A stretch of 64,000 nt of DNA from positions 1,302,001 through 1,366,000 of the forward strand of contig QUOL01000006.1 in NCBI GenBank assembly GCA_009761415.1, written 5' to 3'. Below are positions 11,452 through 20,644 of the stretch, piece by piece. Each line of letters opens with the position of its first letter. Position 1 is the stretch's first letter. Below the pieces are notes generated by a model. It saw nothing but the letters and a program-made list of their open reading frames with translations, did no database searches and was not told the origin of the DNA. This stretch comes from Sarcomyxa edulis (taxonomy: Eukaryota > Basidiomycota > Agaricomycetes > Agaricales > Mycenaceae). Position numbers and translations under genes: made by a program.

Positions 11452-11963
11452 ATGTCGTCTTCGACTTCGGATTCCTCACTCACCTTGAATCAAGCGATTG
11501 AGATGTGAGCCCATTAACATCACTTACTCTTAGTGTACTAGTTCTGATGACTTTTCACAGTAAACCTAAACGGCCTGCCAAACGAAAGCCTGCCAAACGA
11601 GAGCCCGAACAAGAATCCGTGCTAGCCCACTATCCTCTGGCTATCCGGAGACGTGGCAGGATTTATGGCTACAAGATTCCTGGAGACTTCCTCCTCGAAT
11701 ATTCCAAAAACAACAATCTCTTCAGACCCGACGACCACCGTACATCCAAATTCGACGCTATCTGCAAGATCCTGTACGAGTGTCGGATCAACAATTTCAA
11801 CACGTGCCGAGTGGCAGGAGTGAAAGCGCCAGTGTACTGTTTATGCATCGGACACGACAATTCACTGAAAGGTCTGCATATGGCGACGCCGAAGAAGATT
11901 GAAAGGGTGAAACGGGTATTGGGGTATACGGAGGATCCTGAGTGGCTCATTCCAGTCGACTAG
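11452..11963 (+). CDS. Orphan small basic protein, copy B (unknown function)
   Basis: Two exons, 11452..11504 and 11561..11963, coding 151 aa. The ATG at 11452 opens a Ser/Thr-rich exon, and a GTGAGC donor joins it in frame to KPKRPAKRKPAKREPEQE. From there the protein is nearly collinear with copy A at 2600-3115 (minus): YPLAIRRRGRIYGYKIP, FDAICKILYECRINNFNTC, LCIGHD, KKIERVKRVLG, EDPEWLIPV. The basic N-terminus looks like a nuclear localisation signal. Four or five conserved cysteines could bind a metal, but the spacing does not match a zinc finger I know. The family is unrecognised. Synonymous changes dominate between the copies, so this is probably a working gene. Confidence 0.65.
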
Positions 11964-12125
11964 CAGGTACGTTTGTAGCCTATTCCATGCAGTCAATCTT
12001 GCGTCTAATCTTCTTGATAAGGATGCAATATCTATGTCGTTTCCTATACGAGTTCCTTCTCCTCTGTCCCATACGTAACCTCAATATCAACATTTTCTAG
12101 AATTCTGTACCTATCTCAAGCACAA
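11561..12125 (+). repeat. Right arm of the inverted duplication (pairs with 2430-3062)
   Basis: This arm contains exon 2 of orphan copy B plus about 160 bases of 3' flank. It matches the left arm in reverse complement, including the flank block gtaacctcaatatcaaca near 12075. The match fades after about 12125. Confidence 0.7.
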
Positions 12126-13016
12126 AATAAGGGAGTTCGAATTTCGTCCGATTGTTCCGTGCGGCAAACTAGTACAAGAGCCAATAACAAGTTGTTCCAC
12201 GTGTAAGCAATCGTTCTTTACTCGATCTTTTTGACCTTGTTAGCATGCAGAAGGGTAGGAGTCTGGCATACATATAGGACCTTGCTCAATATTTACTCAT
12301 TTAATTGTCGACTTGCAGCTGAACAGGATGAAATGGTACGTCATGACTCGAAATATTCAAGTACCTGCTCTAAAATGTACATGCTAACGTGCGCGATGGC
12401 ACAGCACTTCTCCTTCCGGAAGGACGGACTTGAAATAGAAGTTTAGAAGCCCTTCTTAGAAATCGAATCTCCTCGACTCGAACCGAACTTCGAATTATCG
12501 AGTGTCAAGAGGCGATTGCATCCGAGTTGGTACATCTATGATCTGAGGTACTAGTATGGTATCGACAACTATTATCTTCCAAATTCCTATGTCGGCTACT
12601 CTGCCCGGCAGGTGAGCCTTACGGTTAGTTCCCAACTCGGAAGTGACTACCGACATAAGTCCTTCTTCAAAGTACCAAATTGGACTCGGAAGTCCGGTCA
12701 GAAGCTCTTATGGGATGTTGTGAATATAACGTTTGCGTTTGTTGACAACCTCTTGCTTTGTTGGATACATCTTCCCTGACCTGATTATTTCTACAGGGCT
12801 GAAACGGGGCACAGAGACTTTTATGGAAGTATTCGATTTTAATTTAACTTCTTAGTATTCGAAATAATGCACAACATTCTATGCGGCGATCACTGTCATA
12901 CCGCACGATTGACGCTCATGGATTCCACCCCCTAAAAGATTCAGCGGTACTACCTTTGCCCCCTCATCTACCAGCTCACTCTGTAATCCACTGCACCCGC
13001 CGTTCCGGGCCCAAGT
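12126..13016. other. Gene-free interval upstream of the Set2-like gene
   Basis: No coding frame with motifs or convincing splice structure was found. The last part must contain the promoter of the gene starting at 13017. Confidence 0.35.
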
Positions 13017-16000
13017 ATGCCCAAATCTCTCACATCCCATAAACACCATAGCCAGAGCCCATACCCTCCAGTCAAACAACATGTCATCAATGTTGATGCT
13101 AGTGAGTCTGTCAATGATCTCGTACCGCGTCGAAGATGCTTACCGACTTTTGGCCAAGACTCGAAACTTGACTCACAACCACGCCTCACAACCAAAAAAG
13201 AGCTCAAAGATCGGCCGTCCTCAACTCTTATCAAAGGAGAAATCAAGTCTGATCTAGAACCATGGATGATCCGTTCTTTCCATAGTGTGAGGGATCTCAA
13301 GGATGAACCGAAATCGGATACGCGTAGCGCCATGTCACCCTCACGTTTTGGATCTGTCTCAATCGTAAATCCCGAGTCATCTTCGGTATCATCACCTCCC
13401 GAGTTTCGATGTCCTCAGCCTCCACCAACGAATATACAACTCGTCCCCGACCTGCTCGTGACCTTGTTCGAGGCACTAGACACGTACGAAGACATCCCGT
13501 GCAATCTGTATCAAAATGACGTGGTCGGGCGCTCAAAAGATCCTGTAGGCCCTGTGGCGTGCAATTGCATGGACCACTATCGCTCTGGTCGGTATCGCTT
13601 CCTATTCTGCCGACAGCAATCAGACTGACGTTCAAGGGTATACTTGTGACTCAAATAGGGATAACTGACCCGATAGATCTATGCGGCCCTAGCTCAAACT
13701 GTCTCAATCGCACAGCTCAAAGAGAATGTCTCCCTAGCATGTGCCCAGCTGGCGTGAACTGTCAGAATCAGCGGTAAGTAGCTTTGTTTCGAATTGTGTG
13801 ACTTCTAATTCACGGTTCGAAGATTTCAAAAGGGTGATTATGCTAAGGTCGAGATTGTTATGACTATGCAAAAAGGATATGGTCTCCGAGCTGTGAAAGA
13901 TATGGCCATGTGAGTCTACCTTAATATTGTTGCTCCGTACTGACAAAAATCCCAGGAACACCTTCATCTGCGAGTATGTGGGAGAGGTGATGGATGTCCC
14001 TGAATTGACAGCACGGTCTCTGATGGGGGTCAGTAACCATCTTTATTGCATGGATCTTGGGGAGAAGGAGGTAAAGTTCGAGTATGAGTATCCTATATTG
14101 TCAGTCATTCTCTGTTCCCTCTTCATAGGTTATCGATGCCACCAAGAAAGGTGGTATTGGACGATTCCTGAACCACAGCTGCGCTCCAAATTGCCAGACC
14201 GAGACATGGACCGTGAACCGGCACCTCCGCATTGGTATCTTTGCAGAACGCGATATATACGCAGGCGAGGAATTAACCCTGGATTATAGCCGAGATCTGC
14301 TTCGAGCCTGTGTCTTAGCGTTCGTTCAGTTCTTTTCTATACCCGTTTTCTCTGAGATTGACGTGCTCTAAAACGTAGGCTTGAACCCCAAGTATGTTCT
14401 TGCAATGAACCCACCTGCGTGCGGCTTCTGGATGGGGATGGGGAAGCACTGGAAAAACAGGACTTAGCCACAATACTGCCAGCACATGATGCACAAGTAG
14501 CCGATAGTAGGTATCGTGTCCTCCTCGATGATTGATGACTGACCATTGGCCGATATCAGACAATGGAGCTGACATCAATGAAGATAGCAACATCCGCTCC
14601 GAGTCCACCAAACCAGGGATGTCTGACAATCTACAAAACTTCAATATCACCCCACTACTCTACAGGGTAAATTTCCCCGCCTTATTTCTTGAAAAAGGTC
14701 ACAATACCACGTCTCTGTGTCCAGGCTGCACCAAAGCCTGTCAGCATGAAAAATGTATCCGTAGCAGCCAATGCACTGCACCAAACCCAAGATCCTGCAG
14801 ACTTGCTCAAAGTATTGCTTTGCATTCAGGTACATTATTTGGCGTCAAACTTCAGGCACATGAATTAACAATATTCCACACCCTCGTACTAGATGACGAC
14901 AGACCAGGAAGTCCTTCGAGACTTAGTACAACTGCGTGCGTTCGACCATATGAAGGACATACTGAAAATTCATGTCACGGACCGAAGCATTATTACCGTG
15001 GTGCGTATATTTGTCAGTGCGGTGGGCGTTTTGTTTCGTTTCGATGATTCTGGCCTACTCTCAGGCATTGGATTGTATGATTCACTGGCCAGTATTGCAA
15101 AGGAATAAAGTTGTAAAATCAGACCTCATATCAACTGTGGCGTCTCTAGCCGAAACAAGTGGGGTTGTGAAGGCAATGGCTCGACGGGTGCGCTCTTTAA
15201 AAGCTTGACTCTCGACTGTGTTTATCCGCTGATAAATTTCTTGTCGTATAAGTTAATCAAGTTTTGGGAGACGTTGCCACTCGGTTATAGAATACCAAAA
15301 CGCAAGGAGGTAACTTTCTATCTACAGAAGTCACGACATGATCTTGATAATTGTTCCACCCAAGGATGGGAGTACAGCATCTGCACCAATATGCATACTT
15401 GAAGATGAAGTTTTGGGACTTCCAGAAGCTCCACCCCCTCCATCCCTTCCGCAGACCTATAGCTTCCGCCTACAAACAGAGAGATCGATATCCGACAAAA
15501 TGGCATACAAGATGGTTAGGATCGCTGTGATGAGCTGTGTGTTGCAATATGCAGGGTTGACGGGTCGTGTCCAGTTTATGCGTTATGTGGAAGACGCAAG
15601 TGGCCTTAATTCTTTTTTTTTACTCTTCGTTCATTGCGAACTGTTTCTCTTTCTACAGATCACAGAGACTATCCTCGAAAGCCTTTCTAGTAACTCACAG
15701 AACGTTTTGCTTCACAACAATCAGTTTTCGGAAGAATCCGTTTCTCCGATAGTTATCTTCGCACAAATGCGCATGGCTCAGCTGGTACCATGCCCTCATG
15801 CAGCTGGTGCAATCACTGCCCCAGCTACAATCACTGTTTCACCCACATCGGACAGTCCACCACAAGAGACTCATCGTATCAGGATGATACACAGATATTA
15901 CGACGATTCCCGACAAGCGCTACGCTTCGATGTCATTGACCGGGTTCTCAAGCCGGGATGCTGTCTCTTTGTCGGACGACTTGTGGGTCCTGATTCAGGG

Positions 16001-16330
16001 TCCCACCAAGTGAACTTCGAGTCAAAGGTCGTCTCGCGAACTCATGCAGTAGTGGAGGTTGGCACAGTGGTACCAAGTTTTTTCATTCGAGATTGCTGCT
16101 CATCGTACGGGACATTCTTGAACGGAGTCAAGTTGCTTCCTGATGCAAAGCGACATGACCTCAGGAGTGGGGATATAGTTTGGCTTGGAGGCGCTAGTGG
16201 TGCAATTGCGCTTCCCTCCCAGTTTTTATTTCCTGATAGTGATACGCTGGAGTCTCTCGAACGATGTTCCACCCCCACGCCCTACAGAGCAGTTGAGATA
16301 CTCATCGAACTCGAAGGACGAAAAACTTAG
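13017..16330 (+). CDS. Set2-like SET-domain paralogue, possibly fused to an FHA domain
   Basis: Twelve exons: 13017..13587, 13659..13773, 13823..13909, 13956..14070, 14129..14319, 14379..14506, 14560..14666, 14725..14829, 14893..15000, 15065..15187, 15253..15309, 15365..16330; 890 aa. The order is a charged N-terminus; AWS (CGPSSNC, then CQNQ); SET (about 230-345) with [11 protein letters not shown] (Asn311-His312) and ELTLDYS; post-[11 protein letters not shown] (366-373); and the Set2 helical region ending [17 protein letters not shown] and AWS residues look intact, so H3K36-type methylation is plausible. There is no SRI domain. The last exon stays open into an FHA domain (about 740-880) with VGR, SRTH and SSYGTFLNG, most like Dma-type FHA. 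Intron 5 needs a weak GTTCGT donor. Alternatively, an intron at 15600-15658 would end the SET protein at 15690, leaving a separate FHA gene starting at 15767. Confidence 0.72.
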
Positions 16331-16712
16331 TTATGTATGTATACGTGTCGATGAACCAACGATGAACGTTGATTGAGGAAACCTGAATGAATATTTGATA
16401 AGTCCTGAGAAGGGACGTTAATGGACGGGCTTGTTCTTCTCATATTCAGTGTGTCAAACAAAATAATCTTATGCCCTGGCCGCTCTGCCGGTGAGCGCTC
16501 AAGCCTCACTAGCGCTGAGTACCGAGTCTTGAACTTGAACGTGCCGTGACCGTGACTTTATTTGATCCAGATGCCCCTGGGAAACAATGAATGCATCCGG
16601 CGGCTGTCACACATATTGGAATTTCAACTTGAAGTTAGTCCATCCAGACCTCCGAACTCCTCTCGTGTCCACGTCCTTTCAATTTCAACATAGGCCCTGC
16701 AGAAGTTTCAGA
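16331..16712. other. Short intergenic region
   Basis: This is the 3' flank of the FHA reading frame and the leader of the SRPBCC gene. Nothing else was recognised. Confidence 0.35.
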
Positions 16713-17398
16713 ATGTCGAGGATAAATGACGACAGTCATTTACCCCCTCTTACCATAAATGGTGTCTTCTCTGTCTCAGCAACGACTATAATCGATGCAC
16801 CACGCGAAAAAGTATGGTCCATCCTGACCGATTTCGCCTCGTATAATGAATGGTGCGACCCTCGATAGAATTTTTTTTCTGAACAGAGAAATAACTCATC
16901 TATATAGCAAACTAGGAACTCCTTCGTGTGCGTGCTTAGGGCACTTGTAACATAATCATCGTTTAGTGACATCTCCGTTCTTTCCAGCCGCGGTCAAGTC
17001 ATAGTCGATGAATCCAGGAATATTCTCCCAGATCAGACACCCTCCGAGGGGCAGTACCTGTATATATCGCCAGTACACATCCCACCTACGATGGAGACAC
17101 CCCCTTTTCCCTCGTCTCTGTTCAAGGTTTCACACGCCTTCGAGATCATCACGACATTCGATCACGCGAACTACAGGTTAGCCTGGCGGAACTTGACCGG
17201 GGTTTCTACTAGGTGCAGAGAGGTGGCAGGCTTTGAGTGTTGTGGAATCAGAAGACGGTGGACCAGAAAAGACGAAATACGAGACGATAGAGGTCTTCTC
17301 GGGTCCTCTTGCGTACATTGTCAAATTTTTCTTGAAGACTGGATTGGATGCGGGATTCGAGGCAATGGGACAAGACTTGAAGAAGAGGGCGGAACAAT
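16713..17398 (+). pseudogene. SRPBCC (START-like / polyketide-cyclase fold) protein with an apparent frameshift
   Basis: Exons are 16713..16852, 16916..16927 (only 12 nt) and 16988 onward. The spliced frame gives DAPREKVWSILTDFASYNEWNSFVRGQVIVDE, the hallmark N-terminus of the SRPBCC/START-like superfamily, a hydrophobic-ligand-binding fold. It continues through LYISPVHIPP and HAFEIITTFDHANYRLAWRNLTG. Near 17205-17215 the family pattern jumps by one frame to AERWQAL, then YETIEVFSGPLAYIVKFF and EAMGQDLKKRAEQ, with a stop at 17398. No GT donor of the right phase can bridge the break. It is therefore a disabled gene or carries a sequencing error. Ligand and role are unknown. In frame it would be about 180-190 aa, normal for fungal members. 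Confidence 0.6.
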
Positions 17399-18160
17399 GA
17401 ATATAGGTATGCTCCTGTTCCGTGTCACACGGCTTGATAGCTCATAACCGCTAGGGGCTGCACACTTCTGGTACTTATCGTACTAATGTCATTGATTGAA
17501 CTCTGGTCTTTGGGCTTACAAGCAATTTCACGTTCGGATCCACCAATTGCGTTGTACATGTCGAGTGATCCCATGATACGTGCTCAAATTACTTTTGTCA
17601 TCTGATGTGTCCCGCGCCGTCGCTATTATTTTCATCGAGGTGAGTTCTGATGTATATTAGCGCTGAGAGCTCGAGTCCGTGATTGTTTTGATAATCAGAT
17701 TTCAGACATTGCAGACAACAGATGTACAGCCGCCGATCACCAGGCTTCGTACTGACATTTCCACATGGACCAAACCCCACACCCCCGCATTCCCCATAAT
17801 GAATTTGTGCAACGTGATGCCAGTACAACATGACCTGAAATGACATCTGAAAAAATGGATAGAAAATGAATGACGGTAAGCAGCGCACCCGAACTCTTCC
17901 TTCCAACCGCTCACACCCCGTCGCAGTAAAGTCTCTATCGCCATACTGACATGTGCGGTGTCCCGACCAGGTGATCGCATCTATGCCTCTCACACTGCTA
18001 ACGGCGTCGCATTTGTAGCGATCGCGTTTAGGAAGTAGTCAGGGAACTATATATATAGTTCTTGGGTGCGTATGTCAACCCCAGAGCTCATAAACCTCCC
18101 TCAGAGTCGACCACACTCCAACGACTTTTGATTCTTCTCCAAATCGAAGTACACCCAGAG
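17399..18160. promoter_or_regulatory. Intergenic region with a TATA box for the lipase gene
   Basis: A TATATATA core at 18048-18055 lies 106 bases before the lipase ATG, a usual distance for a fungal TATA promoter with a short leader. The rest of the interval shows no gene. Confidence 0.5.
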
Positions 18161-19538
18161 ATGCTCGCATTCGCCCCCCTCGCGTTTCTCTGTGCTCTGG
18201 CGAGCCATGGAGCTAATGCGGCGCCTACGTCTGTACCCATCCGCCGTGCAGTCACTCCCGTACCAGCTTCTGTGCTCGCAGGTCTCGCGCCTTACACTCA
18301 GTTCGCACGGGCAGCGTATTGTCCTACCTCAAAATTGCAGGGATGGGGATGTGGTGGTAAGCTTGGATCAATCTTGGACAATGCTACTCGATTGCTGACT
18401 CTTATTTTTGACAGAGGCCTGTGCAGCGAACTCTGACTTCCAACCCACCTTGATCGGCGGCGACGGTAACGGCGTCCAGATATGTAAGTCTCGATCTCAT
18501 CCTAATGGGTGACTCGCAGCATACTAACGCACAAATCAGTCTACGTCGGATATTGGCCATCACAGAATTCTGTAGTTGTCGCTCACGAAGGAACGGACCC
18601 TACCCAGTTGTGAGCACTCTTGTGTCTCTCGACCTGCTCTTCCCTGGCTAAATATATCACAGCGTGTCTGACCTGACAGACCTCAACATATTGATGGACA
18701 ATCTTGATTCGACCCTTTTTCCGGGCGTCTCTTCAAGCGTCCTCGTCCACGATGGATTCCGTAACGAACACGCATTGACCGCACCGCAAATTCTGACAGA
18801 AGTCAAATCGTTGATCTCCTCCAAAGGCGCGACCAGTGTGACCCTCGTATGTGTATTTGTACCCCATTACCGTTGCTCTCGTCTTAGTGAATTGAATTTT
18901 ACAGGTCGGCCACTCCCTGGGAGGGGCGCTCGCTGAACTGGACAGTCTCTTCATGACTCTGAACCTCCCATCAAGCATCGCAGTCAAAGCTGTCACGTAC
19001 GGTACCCCCCGCGTTGGTAACCCTGCATTCGCCGCTTTGATGGATTCGAAGGTGTGTCGCCGTCACCGCATCGTTGTCACAAGGTATAGAGCTGACATTT
19101 TCTGTTCAGGTTCCCAACTTCATGCGCGTGAATAACGAAAAAGGTTAGCTCTCATGGAATCCACGGCTACTTCTGCGCAGCTCCTAATATCTTGTTTCAA
19201 TAGATATCGTACCGATAGTACCAGGACGAGGCTTGGTCAGTATCATGTCCTATTATATCTCTTATCTCCTTTTTTCATAAAAATTATAGGGGTTCCAACA
19301 TCCACACGGAGAATTCCACATCCTCTCGCCAGGAACTGCGGTCACCTGCCCAGGTCAGTTTTCTCTTCTTCATGTTATGTATAGGAGTTTCTCGCTGACG
19401 GTACCGAACGTAGGTGACGACGACGCCACTGATTCGCAATGTCAAATCGAAACGGTTCCGAATATTTTCGAGGGGGATATCCTCGACCACTTGGGTCCAT
19501 ACGAGGGTATCATGATATCTACTCTTGCATGTACATAG
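18161..19538 (+). CDS. Secreted class 3 (alpha/beta hydrolase) lipase
   Basis: Nine exons: 18161..18356, 18415..18483, 18540..18609, 18663..18846, 18905..19051, 19110..19143, 19204..19235, 19290..19353, 19414..19538; 306 aa. Residues 1-21 form a signal peptide ending near GANAAP, so the enzyme is exported and probably hydrolyses ester bonds in triglycerides or related lipids. The nucleophile elbow is GHSLGG with Ser177. The catalytic Asp is likely Asp234 (KDIVPIVP) and the catalytic His is likely His291 (DHLGPY). The Ser-Asp-His spacing matches Rhizomucor-type lipases. The motifs YGTPRVGN and FQHPHGEFHI also fit. Paired cysteines near the N-terminus and in exon 9 may form disulfides. Start choice: the signal peptide begins exactly at this ATG. 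Nothing is broken. Confidence 0.88.
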
Positions 19539-20644
19539 ATTGAAATTGCCATGATTATGACGAAATCGCCGCTCATTTTTGCTCCCGGATCTTCGGAGAC
19601 AAAAAGCATTCCAGATTTCCAATTTTCAAATTTTGCGGACGTACGTATGTTGCTTGTACTTGTTACCTCGAGAGGCCAACGGTCCCGCCTGCTTCCGCGA
19701 CTCCAACTCTTTTTTCCTGTTTCCTATTTTCGTCTGTCCGAGTCCGAGACTTGGGCTTGGGCTCTCTGATCTTTTACGTCATATTGTCCTGGTCGGTCGT
19801 GTGCTGAATGGATCTCCTATAATTACACCCTCTGGCTCAGACATTACGCCTGCAGGTAGAATCGGCGGGATCCGACACTGGCAGACAGGGAAGTCTGAGG
19901 AAGAGCGATCATGTCGGGCTTCGACGAGCTACCTTTCTGCTCCAAGCGACCTCCGAATACTAGTCGTGACTCAGTACAAAAGCAAACGACATTGAAGAGT
20001 GCGGCGTGTTCGGTGATATCTAAATTACTTCCTGTTATTTCAAAATCGAGGACGATCTTTTGATTTGATTATAGGAGAATTTTGGTTCCGAGCCGAATTG
20101 TTTTTGGTCGTGTGCACTGTCACTGTGCCAGTCGTGTGCCAGTCGTGTGCCAGGTCGTGTGAGCTTGTTTTCCGCTCTGCTCATCGTGTCACAAGTCACA
20201 GACCGCCTTTCGCATCGCCACCAACGTCGAGATTCGACATCGACGACATAACGACGACATATATAGCTCATGAAATGCAGGTTCCTTGACTCTGTCTTCC
20301 ATATTCATGTCTTTCGATGACTGGCCTGATGCTTTGACATTGGGATGCACTCGTGCCAAGTGCATCGCCATACATCCAAAATATCTCAGATTTCCTCCTA
20401 TTCTCAGCAGTTGAGATCAGCGTTTTATATGCATAAAAGTTTCAAGACTTCGGCCGTTTAGGATCGATACAAAAGTTTCCGTCTTTCCGCCTTCCGGATT
20501 CTCTTTTTCTCCTTTTAGTCGTGCTTTTCAAGACACCACTTCTCCTTTACCATTGCTCTCGATAGTGTATAAAGCCATGACGCTGTTCAGCGCTTTCTCT
20601 TCATTCAATCCCCCACCTGAATCCCTCGATAGGCCAAGCACACG
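19539..20644. other. Intergenic region between lipase and the CBM20 gene
   Basis: About 1.1 kb with no supported gene. Short repeats of gtcgtgtgccagtcgtgtgccag occur near 20131-20155. The last 80 bases carry the TATA box of the next gene. Confidence 0.4.
20568..20573 (+). promoter_or_regulatory. TATA box of the CBM20 gene
   Basis: TATAAA sits 77 bases before the ATG at 20645, followed by a CT-rich leader, which is the usual arrangement for a highly expressed secreted-protein gene in fungi. Confidence 0.6.
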
